From RUG343 sp964486215 (GTDB lineage Bacteria > Bacillota_I > Bacilli_A > RF39 > UBA660), in assembly GCA_964486215.1 (NCBI GenBank), contig CAZALI010000003.1:38234-102233 (forward strand): a stretch of 64,000 nt of DNA, in the 5' to 3' direction. Made by a program: the position numbers and the translations under genes. The notes under the pieces were generated by a model. It was not told where the DNA came from, did not search any database, and was given only the letters and a program-made list of their open reading frames with translations. Every line of letters begins with the position of its first letter. Positions within the stretch are counted from its first letter, which is position 1. Positions 7,443 to 15,970 of the stretch are shown one piece after another.

Positions 7443-10400
7443 ATATATCTCTAAATCTATTTACTACTACCATACTTCCCACACTACTTAGTAATAATAA
7501 TATATATGGAAATATATCAAATAATAAACCTGTTGGTGTAGTACTACTTAATGTATCAGTAAATGTAGAAGTAATATCTGTACCACTAAATGTACCAGAA
7601 TCATTTGTCTTAGTTAGAGTATAACTTCCATTATCTTGGGTAATTGTATAAGTATAACCTGTTGGGAAGTATATATCTATATACTGATTATGATGTAGAG
7701 TAAATGTTGCATTTCCAGAACTGAATGTTAAGTTACCAGACTTAGATCCTGTATAAGCATATGTTCCAGATATACCTGTACCACTATTTTTAACATTTAT
7801 CGTAAAAGTAAATTCCTTTAAAGCATCTGCTTGATTACCTTTTACAGTTTCAGTAATAGTTAGTTTTGTTCTCAACCAGTGGGCATATAAAGTACCATTA
7901 GCTGTGAAGTTAGTATTGGAAGCAGATGAGGTTAATTTACCTGATGAATTAATGTACTGAGTACCTCCAGTTGCGCTAGTATAATATCCTCCAAATGCAT
8001 AACCTGTTTTAGTTGGAATTGTTATACCATTCGCACTAGTAGTCATTTGATTTGTACAACTACTCTCTAAATAATATCCTGTAGCATATTTTTCGTAGAT
8101 AGCTGTACTACCTGCTGTTGTTGCCGACTGATTATCTAAGCTTATAGTATATATATTTGGCGTCCATTTAGCATACAAGGTAGCATTTTGTCCTGTCATT
8201 GTCCAACTATTATATGTAGTTGATGGTGTTAAAGTACTAGTATTTTTAACAATTACATTTCCTACGTATCCTGGGAAGACAGATCCACTATCATAGCTAG
8301 TAGCATTTGCTTCAGCTCCTACATAAAGGTTAGCTGTAGAGTGATAATTTATAGTATCAGTTTTTGAGCTTGTTCCTACAACTGAGCCATCATAATAAGC
8401 AGTTACCGTACTTCCATTATAAACTAAGTCAAAGTCATGCCATCCTGGACTAATATTATTAACTCCCCAGTTTTGGCCTGTGCTTATTATAACATAACTT
8501 GTTCCTACCATAAGATAATAGGAAAGGGTTTTGGCAGTTCCACCTTCAAAGACTATTTCATAGCCTCCACTTTCAGTACTTGAAAGTATGGCAATTGATG
8601 AACTTGTATTATTAAGTGTTGACCAATCTGGCATATAAGCAGAGGCATGGATGGATATAACATCTGTATAATTATATTCTCTACCCATATTAATAACATT
8701 AGATCCTGTTCCATTAATATTGGCATACCAACCTTTAAAACTATAGCCAGTTCTTGTTGGAGTCGGTAAATCTGTTAGCGTCTGTCCATAAGTTTTAGTC
8801 ATAGATGTTGGACTAACAGTTCCGCCATTAGCATTAAATGTCAAAGTATAATCAGTATTTTCATATTGAGCATATAATGTTTGATTAGTTGTAGTTGCCC
8901 ATGCGGAAGTTGTAGTATAGCCTGATACTGCTGTTCCAGTGAATGATCCATCGGCATTTAGTACTTTTGTTCCTCCAGAAGAGGCAGTATACCAACCTTC
9001 TAATTGTTTTTGACTTGGAGGAGTTACTGTAGGAATTGATCCAACCGTTGTGTTACGTATTCCTGTATATACTCCTGTAGAGCCAGTTTTTGTATATACT
9101 GTTCCTCCTCCACTTCCTCCATTAGCATTAAAAGTAAGTGTGGCATTGTTTATATAAAAGTTAACTGTCGTTGAGCCACTATAATAGGAATTCGTTGTAT
9201 TGTTATAAGCATTAGTATTTGTAATAGTTATGGAAGCAGTACCTATATTTGTGTTGGACGAACATGAATATGTATATTCTGTATTATTCGTTAAAGTAGT
9301 TGATCCATCTTTTACTGTTGGTGTTGGACAATGAGAGTTTCCATCGTATACATAGCTTGTTGGAGATAGTGTTATTGCCAAAGACGAAGCTGCCTTTGTC
9401 CAATGTGCATATAAAGTAACATTAGATGTGCCTAAATATACTTGATTGTTTCCTGACCAATATGATGCGCCGTGATCTGATGCTGTTCTGTGAGCCCAAG
9501 CATCATTAAAAGCTGGGTAATAATATAAACTAGTATCTGGAAAACTGTCTGTGCTAGACATAACACTTTTCCAGCCTGATCCTGTATATCTATCCAAGCT
9601 ATAGTAAAACTCAGAGTTACCATCACCCCACTCACGAGTATAGAGCTCAGCATAGTAATATGAACCGTTATAGTATCCCAAGCCATATTCTTCTGTTCCA
9701 GTACAATTATCATATACTCCACCACAACTCATTGTAGTATATGGCAAATCAGCAGTACTAGTAGAAGGATGGGCTGTATTAGACCAATATGAATTGTTGG
9801 ATGTAGGAGCTCCTGTATTAGTGAAAACTTGTGTACCACTTGGTAATGAATCATACCAACCACCAAAAGTATATCCATCTCTAGTTGCTGTTGGAATAGC
9901 ACCTTGAGTATCGTTCCTAATGCCAGTAAATGAAAGATTAGTTCCCTGTCTTAAATATTGGGGACTAGTCCCACTTATTGTTCCACTATTAGCGTTAAAA
10001 GTTGCTGTAACATTATTTACTGTTACTTCGATATCCGCGGTAGTTGACGATGTTATAGTAGACGATGTCCCCCCACCAGAACTTGACACATACACTCGAC
10101 ATGAGTACCACCTTTGGCCAATATATGACGAAGTATTTATTGTTTTTGTAGCTGTGGATGTTGGTTCTGTCCAATTTGATGGTGTTCCACCATCACTCGT
10201 AGCATATCCAAATGAATAGTATTTGACAACTTCTGTATATGATGTCGTTGTAGCACATGTAAGTGTTGGATTGGCTTCACCAAATATTTTGTTAGTTGCT
10301 CCAGTTATTGTAGGTGTGGCTGGGTTGTTCACAGTCCAATGTGCATAAAGAGTTAAATTAGATGTTCCTTTCCAGACACTTGTTCCAGTATGTTCTTGAG

Positions 10401-12012
10401 CATATGAATATGATGGCAACGATGAAGATAATTCATTACTAATAGTTGCTGTCGTACCAGAAATAGATATAGAGAATATCCAAGATGATGCTCTACCATA
10501 TAGAGTATTATTATATACTGTGAGTATTCCATCTTTAAGTGTATCTCCAGTAGATGTTAATTTTGTCCAAGTACCGCCACTATACCTAAATAAGTCTCTT
10601 CTAGTCAACGTATTATCTCCACTATCATAATCATATGATGCTAAAGCATATACATAATTGTCATGATATACCATACTTATTACTTCATCATATGTTGAAT
10701 GTTGAACTAATAATGAGTTCCCTAGTGCTGTATATGCTGGCCCATTACCATTGCCATCCCAATAGCTACTACTATTAACTGCTCTGCCATATTCATCAAA
10801 AACTTGGGTGCCACCAGATGAAGACGTATACCAACCATCAAAAGTATGGCCAGTTCTTGTAGGTATTCCTGGCATATTATTTAAAAGCGAATCATATGTT
10901 ACTGTTTTGGTGCTTGTGCTTGTTGTATTTTGAAATGTTCCATACCGTGGATTAAATGTTATTGTATAATCATTTGGTTCATAATCAGCATAAAGTGTTA
11001 CGGAATTATCAGCACCTGCTATACTTTTACCAACTGCGGCTGCAAAGCTTTGACCTGTATGTGAAACAGTAGCATCTATAAGCGTTCCTGTGGCACTATC
11101 TATATGCCATTTATTATTTCCGTGATATCCTGTCTTTTGAAGTCCATACGTTCCATTACCTGATGGGTTAGTATCAGCTACTCCATCAGAATATGTGGTG
11201 AAATAATTAAGCGTTGAAGAACCTAAACTTTGATTAGTAACTGCTGCTCCTGCTTGAGTATCATATGTTGCTCCATTACCATTATAGTTTACTGTTATTT
11301 TTGTTTGGGCATACGTCATATTAAAAGACTGAGAGCCATTAGCATATACCTCTAAATTATTAGTTTTTAGTCTAATTGCTGCTATATTCATTGAAAAATA
11401 ACAGTTCTTTGTAGCTCCACCTTGGGCATAGTTAGCTAGAGTTTTATCTCCACCTGTGCCAGATGCCGTGTAGCAGACGTAGTGTGGAACTTCATCATAT
11501 GAAGATGAATGCGCACGAGACGTTAATTTTTGACCTGCTGCGACTGTAATACTAACTGGTATATTTTTTAAATAAATATAGTGAGTTTCGTTTGTTGTAC
11601 CATCTCCCCTAACTTTACTTGTGGCATAACTTGTAGCTGATTTATCCGCTACTGTGACATTTGTTCCACTACCAGTTTCTTTGGCAATACTTATTTTTAC
11701 GTTTTTGCTATTATCAGTGTAGCTATCCCATACAGCAGTGGTTGTACTAGCTCCCGTACTAGACGGAGCTGTTGCCCAAGTTCCTGTTAGTCTATATTTA
11801 TTGGTAGTTCCAGCATAATCAGTTACTTGAATCCAACCATATCCTGTTTCGTATAATCTATTAGAGGAGACAGTTGGTACTGAGGCAGCATATGCAGGAT
11901 TTGCTATGGTATATGTGAAGGCAGAAATTGAAGCAACTAAAAACATAGCTAAAAATAATTTTAACTTTGTTAGTTCTTTATAAATAAATTTTTGACTATA
12001 TCTAGTCTTCAA
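7441..12012 (-). CDS. Large secreted wall-anchored adhesin-like protein with InlB repeats, LamG domain and pilin-like domain
   Basis: A 1523-residue protein with a Sec signal peptide (basic start, hydrophobic core LKLFLAMFLVASIS, cleavage after AYA near residue 42). The body is Ser/Thr/Gly/Tyr-rich and contains several InlB B-repeats (Listeria-Bacteroides type), recognisable by FNANGG...GYTFxGWY...LYAHW. A LamG/concanavalin-like module (about 1105-1258) interrupts one repeat. The C-terminus has a Spy0128/FctA-type pilin domain (about 1380-1494, KLTITETVKGNQAD...TFTINV), then TPTG, a hydrophobic helix and RFRDI, resembling a sortase signal without LPxTG. The start is a TTG at 12012, eight bases after AGAAGG; no ATG would keep the basic n-region. 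Probably an adhesin; the ligand is unknown. A paralog lies at 19456..24810. Confidence 0.88.
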   Translation of the reverse strand: MKTRYSQKFIYKELTKLKLFLAMFLVASISAFTYTIANPAYAASVPTVSSNRLYETGYGWIQVTDYAGTTNKYRLTGTWATAPSSTGASTTTAVWDSYTDNSKNVKISIAKETGSGTNVTVADKSATSYATSKVRGDGTTNETHYIYLKNIPVSITVAAGQKLTSRAHSSSYDEVPHYVCYTASGTGGDKTLANYAQGGATKNCYFSMNIAAIRLKTNNLEVYANGSQSFNMTYAQTKITVNYNGNGATYDTQAGAAVTNQSLGSSTLNYFTTYSDGVADTNPSGNGTYGLQKTGYHGNNKWHIDSATGTLIDATVSHTGQSFAAAVGKSIAGADNSVTLYADYEPNDYTITFNPRYGTFQNTTSTSTKTVTYDSLLNNMPGIPTRTGHTFDGWYTSSSGGTQVFDEYGRAVNSSSYWDGNGNGPAYTALGNSLLVQHSTYDEVISMVYHDNYVYALASYDYDSGDNTLTRRDLFRYSGGTWTKLTSTGDTLKDGILTVYNNTLYGRASSWIFSISISGTTATISNELSSSLPSYSYAQEHTGTSVWKGTSNLTLYAHWTVNNPATPTITGATNKIFGEANPTLTCATTTSYTEVVKYYSFGYATSDGGTPSNWTEPTSTATKTINTSSYIGQRWYSCRVYVSSSGGGTSSTITSSTTADIEVTVNNVTATFNANSGTISGTSPQYLRQGTNLSFTGIRNDTQGAIPTATRDGYTFGGWYDSLPSGTQVFTNTGAPTSNNSYWSNTAHPSTSTADLPYTTMSCGGVYDNCTGTEEYGLGYYNGSYYYAELYTREWGDGNSEFYYSLDRYTGSGWKSVMSSTDSFPDTSLYYYPAFNDAWAHRTASDHGASYWSGNNQVYLGTSNVTLYAHWTKAASSLAITLSPTSYVYDGNSHCPTPTVKDGSTTLTNNTEYTYSCSSNTNIGTASITITNTNAYNNTTNSYYSGSTTVNFYINNATLTFNANGGSGGGTVYTKTGSTGVYTGIRNTTVGSIPTVTPPSQKQLEGWYTASSGGTKVLNADGSFTGTAVSGYTTTSAWATTTNQTLYAQYENTDYTLTFNANGGTVSPTSMTKTYGQTLTDLPTPTRTGYSFKGWYANINGTGSNVINMGREYNYTDVISIHASAYMPDWSTLNNTSSSIAILSSTESGGYEIVFEGGTAKTLSYYLMVGTSYVIISTGQNWGVNNISPGWHDFDLVYNGSTVTAYYDGSVVGTSSKTDTINYHSTANLYVGAEANATSYDSGSVFPGYVGNVIVKNTSTLTPSTTYNSWTMTGQNATLYAKWTPNIYTISLDNQSATTAGSTAIYEKYATGYYLESSCTNQMTTSANGITIPTKTGYAFGGYYTSATGGTQYINSSGKLTSSASNTNFTANGTLYAHWLRTKLTITETVKGNQADALKEFTFTINVKNSGTGISGTYAYTGSKSGNLTFSSGNATFTLHHNQYIDIYFPTGYTYTITQDNGSYTLTKTNDSGTFSGTDITSTFTDTLSSTTPTGLLFDIFPYILLLLSSVGSMVVVNRFRDI

Positions 12013-12047
12013 TTTATCTACCTTCTATCCTATAATATTCCAATTTT

Positions 12048-12076
12048 ATTATATTAAAATTTTTCTTGTCTTTCAA
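12048..12076 (-). promoter_or_regulatory. Sigma-A-type promoter of the 1523-residue surface protein gene
   Basis: Minus-strand TTGAAA (12071-12076), 17-base spacer, TATAAT (12048-12053), about 36 bases before the TTG start. Confidence 0.75.
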
Positions 12077-12082
12077 TAGAAA

Positions 12083-12112
12083 AAAAGAATTATATTTCTA
12101 TAATTCTTTTTA
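12083..12112 (-). terminator. Terminator of the 194-residue membrane-anchored protein gene
   Basis: Stem AAAAGAATTATA/TATAATTCTTTT (12083-12094 with 12099-12110), tetraloop, U-run on the minus strand; directly upstream of the surface protein promoter. Confidence 0.8.
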
Positions 12113-12128
12113 TATTTAATAGATTTTA

Positions 12129-12713
12129 TTACTCATTTTGAACATAGTTTAAATTAGTAGTTAATGTTATAGTAGCATCTTCTTCTGGTAAGAATTCTTG
12201 TTCTACATCTTCTTTGTATTCTACTTTTACATTTAATCTTGCTGTTACATTAGTTGCTAATAATATTGGAGGATTTAGAGTAATATTACCATTACCAAAA
12301 TCTTCATATGCTACATTATTTTTATTAGGATTGTAAGTCATTTCAATATCCATATATTTTGATTGAGCTTCTGTTAATACTGTTGTTGTTACTGTATTTA
12401 ATTGTGCTGGCAATGTACCATCATTAATTATATCTACATAGTATTCATATTTATCTCCTGGCTCTTGTAGTGTTACAGAGTATGTCAACATTGTATTATT
12501 TAAACTTACACTGTCTGCTGTTACACTATTTTCTCTTATATGATATGAGTCTTGAACAAAATGAACACTCCACTTACTTCCTTTAAATGTAGCTGCTCCA
12601 TTAATATTTAATGTTCTAGAATAAACAGCAAATCCTATAGACATAAGTAATATAACTATTATTAAAGCTACAATTACTACATTTTGTTTATCAAATTTTT
12701 CTTGGGTTTTCAT
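12129..12713 (-). CDS. Membrane-anchored extracytoplasmic beta-sandwich protein, function unknown
   Basis: A 194-residue protein with a short basic cytoplasmic start, one hydrophobic helix (about residues 14-32) and an exported domain of about 160 residues. The pattern ITLQEPGD-type, seen here as VTLQEPGDKYEYYVDIINDGTLPAQL, is typical of beta-sandwich domains in TasA/CalY-like and related surface proteins; I do not claim identity with those. No signal-peptidase site is obvious, so it probably stays anchored. It lies between tgt and a giant surface protein gene, with its own terminator. Similar bitopic proteins are at 36387..36947 and 49697..50218. Confidence 0.7.
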   Translation of the reverse strand: MKTQEKFDKQNVVIVALIIVILLMSIGFAVYSRTLNINGAATFKGSKWSVHFVQDSYHIRENSVTADSVSLNNTMLTYSVTLQEPGDKYEYYVDIINDGTLPAQLNTVTTTVLTEAQSKYMDIEMTYNPNKNNVAYEDFGNGNITLNPPILLATNVTARLNVKVEYKEDVEQEFLPEEDATITLTTNLNYVQNE

Positions 12714-12773
12714 ATGACCACTTCTTTCTATCTTATAAATTCATTATAACATTTATTTTATTTTTGTAAATTA

Positions 12774-12795
12774 AAAAAGGCATTATTTGCCTTTA
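12774..12795 (-). terminator. Terminator of tgt
   Basis: Stem AAAGGCA/TGCCTTT (12776-12782 with 12788-12794), five-base loop, then TTTTTT on the minus strand; the tgt stop codon is in the loop. Confidence 0.88.
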
Positions 12796-13901
12796 TATCT
12801 GTCTAGAAATTGTTTCTTAAATTCTAGAATATTATCATTTTTAATAGACTCTCTTATATCTTCTGTTAATTTTATTAAGAATCTAATATTATGTATAGAA
12901 AGAAGTCTTCCTCCTAATGATTCATTAGTAGTAATTAAGTGACGTATATAAGCTTTAGTATAATTCTTGCATGTATAGCAGTCGCATTCTTCATCTATAG
13001 GAGACATGTCTTCTTTGTATTTAGCATTGTGTAAATTTATTTTTCCATCTGGAGTAAAAGCTTGTCCATGACGAGCAATACGTGTTGGTATAACACAGTC
13101 AAAGATATCTACTCCTCTTATTACTCCTTCTAGAATATCATCTGGTTCTCCTACTCCCATAAGATAACGTACTTTATCTTCTGGTAGATATGGTGTAGAG
13201 TAATCTATTTCTTTATACATATCTTCTTTTGATTCATCGTCGTTGGCTACTCCTCCAATACTATAACCATCAAAGTTCATTTTTACTGTTTCTTCAGCAG
13301 AGAATTTTCTTAAGTCTTCAAAATATCCACCTTGAACTATACCAAATAGAGCTTGTCTTGGATTAGAGTGTACTTTCTTACCTCTTGCTGCCCAACGAAG
13401 AGTACGCTCCACACTATTTTTCATATATTCATAACTAGCTGAAGCTGGAGGGCATTCATCAAAAGACATAGCTATATCACTATCTAATTTATTTTGGATT
13501 TCAATAGACTTTTCAGGAGTTAATAATAACTTTTTACCATCAATATGGCTTCTAAAATTTACTCCTTCTTCAGTAATATCTTTTTTATTTCTAGCAAGTG
13601 AGAATACTTGATATCCACCACTATCAGTTAGAATTGGTCCATTCCAATTCATAAATTTATGTAGTCCACCACAGTGATCTACAGTGTCTTCCCCTGGCCT
13701 TAACCATAAGTGATAAGTATTCGATAATATAATACCAGCATTTACATCTTTTAACTCTTCAGGAGTTAGAGATTTTACTGTAGCACGTGTTCCAACTGGC
13801 ATAAACATAGGAGTATCATATTCTCCGTAATTAGTCTTTATTTTACCTAGACGAGCTTTAGTATTTTTTTCAGTTTTTAATAATTTATATTCTATTTTCA
13901 T
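12783..13901 (-). CDS. tgt: tRNA-guanine transglycosylase (queuine tRNA-ribosyltransferase)
   Basis: A 372-residue enzyme exchanging guanine-34 of Asp, Asn, His and Tyr tRNAs for preQ1. It shows the nucleophile and base-recognition motif LTDSGGYQVFSL (about residues 85-96), SFDECPP, the second catalytic Asp region GVDIFDCVIPTRIARHGQAFT, and the C-terminal zinc site CDCYTC...H. Length is normal. It follows queA by eight bases in the conserved ruvAB-queA-tgt order, and the two enzymes act in succession on queuosine. A strong intrinsic terminator ends the operon here. Confidence 0.98.
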   Translation of the reverse strand: MKIEYKLLKTEKNTKARLGKIKTNYGEYDTPMFMPVGTRATVKSLTPEELKDVNAGIILSNTYHLWLRPGEDTVDHCGGLHKFMNWNGPILTDSGGYQVFSLARNKKDITEEGVNFRSHIDGKKLLLTPEKSIEIQNKLDSDIAMSFDECPPASASYEYMKNSVERTLRWAARGKKVHSNPRQALFGIVQGGYFEDLRKFSAEETVKMNFDGYSIGGVANDDESKEDMYKEIDYSTPYLPEDKVRYLMGVGEPDDILEGVIRGVDIFDCVIPTRIARHGQAFTPDGKINLHNAKYKEDMSPIDEECDCYTCKNYTKAYIRHLITTNESLGGRLLSIHNIRFLIKLTEDIRESIKNDNILEFKKQFLDRYKGK

Positions 13902-13909
13902 AAGTACTC

Positions 13910-14935
13910 CTATTTAATAAACATAGCATCTCCAAAAGAGAAGAATCTATATTCATTTTCTATCGCAATCTTATAGGCATTTAGTATATTTTCTCTACCA
14001 GCTAAAGCTGATACTAACATTACTAGTGTTGACTTTGGTAGATGGAAATTTGTGATTAATTTATCAACTGATTTAAATTCATAACCTGGATAAATAAATA
14101 TATCAGTCCAACCACTACATTCTCTATATTCATTATACTTAGTCATAATAGTTTCTAGAGTTCTTGTGGATGTTGTACCTACAGCTATAATATTATGACC
14201 AGTTTCTTTAGTTTTCTTTAGAACTTCAGCTACTTCTTTAGTCATAGAATAATATTCACTATGCATTTTATGATCTTCTATTTTATCTACTTTTACTGGT
14301 CTAAATGTACCTATACCAACATGTAGTGTTATATAACAAATATTTATTCCTTTATCTTCTATTTCTTTTAACAGTTCCTTCGTAAAATGAAGTCCTGCAG
14401 TAGGTGCAGCAGCACTACCTACTTCTTTAGCATATACTGTTTGATACATATCTTGATCTTCTAATTCTTCATGTATATATGGAGGAAGTGGCATAGTACC
14501 TAATTCATCTAATATCTCTAAGAATATTCCTTCATAAGTAAAAGTAAATACTCTTATACCTTCATCCTTTTCTTCAATACATTTTGCCATCAATTTACCA
14601 TTACCAAAAGATACAACTGTACCAACTTTTATTCTACGAGCTGGTTTTACTAAACATTCCCAGTCATTATCTTTAGTATTCTTTAATAATAGTACTTCTA
14701 TTACTGCTTTAGTATCAATCTTTTCTCCAATTAATCTAGCAGGAAGTACTTTAGTATCATTTAAGACTAAAGTATCACCTGGTTCTAAGTAATCTATTAT
14801 ATCTTTAAATATCTTATGTTCTACTTCTCCAGTTTTCTTATCTAATACTAATAATTTAGAAGCATCTCTTTCTTCTAGAGGAGTTTGAGCAATTAATCTT
14901 TCTGGTAAATCATAATCAAAATCTGAAATTTCCAT
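13910..14935 (-). CDS. queA: S-adenosylmethionine:tRNA ribosyltransferase-isomerase
   Basis: A 341-residue cytoplasmic enzyme that turns preQ1 in tRNA into epoxyqueuosine using the ribosyl part of SAM. It begins with the family hallmark FDYDLPERLIAQTP, followed by LLVLDKKTGEVEH and LVLNDTKVLPARL, and later AAPTAGLHFT and THSTR-like GTTSTRTLE. The length is standard. It lies between the lipoprotein gene and tgt; its product is made on tRNA already modified by Tgt. Confidence 0.98.
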   Translation of the reverse strand: MEISDFDYDLPERLIAQTPLEERDASKLLVLDKKTGEVEHKIFKDIIDYLEPGDTLVLNDTKVLPARLIGEKIDTKAVIEVLLLKNTKDNDWECLVKPARRIKVGTVVSFGNGKLMAKCIEEKDEGIRVFTFTYEGIFLEILDELGTMPLPPYIHEELEDQDMYQTVYAKEVGSAAAPTAGLHFTKELLKEIEDKGINICYITLHVGIGTFRPVKVDKIEDHKMHSEYYSMTKEVAEVLKKTKETGHNIIAVGTTSTRTLETIMTKYNEYRECSGWTDIFIYPGYEFKSVDKLITNFHLPKSTLVMLVSALAGRENILNAYKIAIENEYRFFSFGDAMFIK

Positions 14936-14963
14936 AGTATCACTTCCAAACGCTATAATTATA

Positions 14964-15002
14964 ACAAAAAAGAAATAGTTTTTAAAGTACTATTTCTTTT
15001 TT
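14964..15002 (-). terminator. Terminator of the lipoprotein gene
   Basis: Stem GAAATAGT/ACTATTTC (14972-14979 with 14989-14996), nine-base loop, with flanking A/T runs giving U-rich tail on the minus strand. It lies between the lipoprotein gene and queA and so separates them partly. Confidence 0.75.
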
Positions 15003-15847
15003 ACTTTAGTTAAGATTTCATCATTTATAGTATTTGCTCCATTTTGAACTTTTAGTTTATTATCAGTTATACTAGCTCCTGATAATAAAACTTTTTTAGC
15101 ATAATTTAATGACTCTTTATATTTTTCTATACGTTTCTCATCACTTAAATTATCATAACCATCTTTTTGAACAGCATATAAATAATCAACAGCATTATAT
15201 AACATATCACCACTGAAAACATACTTTTTAGGCTCGCCATCTTCATCTTTAACAATTACTCCAGGAGCTGCGTCAACGCGTCTTCCATCACTTGTAATTC
15301 TGATATCTTGTGTAGTAATATCTAACTCGTCAGCAACGGCTCCTTTTATAGCGTCTAGTATCATTGTTTCAGATATTTCTCCACCATTTTCAATTATGTT
15401 ATCATAGTGTTTACTAATAGCATATAATTTTTTCTTAGCTTCTAGTCTTTTTTCTATTAATAAATCTTCATTAGTGTTACTATTACTTTCTTTTACTAAC
15501 TTTTCTATTTCTTCTATACCTAATTTTAATGTTTCTTTTTCTTCTTCTTTAGTTAATTGATTTTTTAGTAATGGTATTTGATTTAAATCTACGTCTTTTA
15601 TTAATTCTTGTACTTGTATAGCTTTTTCTAATTCAATAGCTTGTTCTATTTCTATTTTACGTAGATTATCTTGTTTTACTTCTGTATCTAGTGTAGTAAT
15701 CTTCTTTACTTTAGAATTTTTTAATATACTTTGAAGTGATGCACCATCTAATTCTATTTCTTTACTACAACCACAAAGTAAAGCAGAACCAGTAATCATA
15801 CCACTTATAGTTAAAATACTAATAGCTTGTTTTAATTTCTTGTTCAT
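14990..15847 (-). CDS. Predicted lipoprotein of unknown function
   Basis: A 285-residue protein with a lipoprotein signal peptide: basic MNKKLKQ, hydrophobic segment, and a lipobox-like LCGC with the modified Cys at about residue 27. The mature part is rich in Glu, Lys, Leu and Ile and is probably mostly helical (residues 60-170 look coiled-coil-like), with a compact region DITTQDIRITSDGRRVDAAPG near 190-215. I recognise no enzyme motif. The ATG at 15847 has GAGGGGG nine bases upstream, so the 14-residue longer reading frame is not used. It sits between ruvB and queA, two genes usually adjacent in Bacillota, and has its own terminator. Confidence 0.75.
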   Translation of the reverse strand: MNKKLKQAISILTISGMITGSALLCGCSKEIELDGASLQSILKNSKVKKITTLDTEVKQDNLRKIEIEQAIELEKAIQVQELIKDVDLNQIPLLKNQLTKEEEKETLKLGIEEIEKLVKESNSNTNEDLLIEKRLEAKKKLYAISKHYDNIIENGGEISETMILDAIKGAVADELDITTQDIRITSDGRRVDAAPGVIVKDEDGEPKKYVFSGDMLYNAVDYLYAVQKDGYDNLSDEKRIEKYKESLNYAKKVLLSGASITDNKLKVQNGANTINDEILTKVKKK

Positions 15848-15943
15848 ACTTCCATACCCCCTCGGATTAAAGTTATTAATCCATTCCATGAACGCGTATA
15901 ATTATAACATAAAATGGCTAAAAAATCAAGTTATAGTTGAATT

Positions 15944-15970
15944 TAAAAAGACATTAAGACTTCTTAATGC
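15944..15970 (-). terminator. Terminator of ruvB
   Basis: Stem CATTAAG/CTTAATG (15952-15958 with 15963-15969), four-base loop, then TCTTTTT on the minus strand; overlaps the ruvB stop. Confidence 0.75.

Noticed and set aside
9432..9725. 97-codon minus-strand ORF inside the 1523-residue gene
   Set aside because: Out-of-frame overlap with recognisable repeat-protein sequence; no initiation signal.
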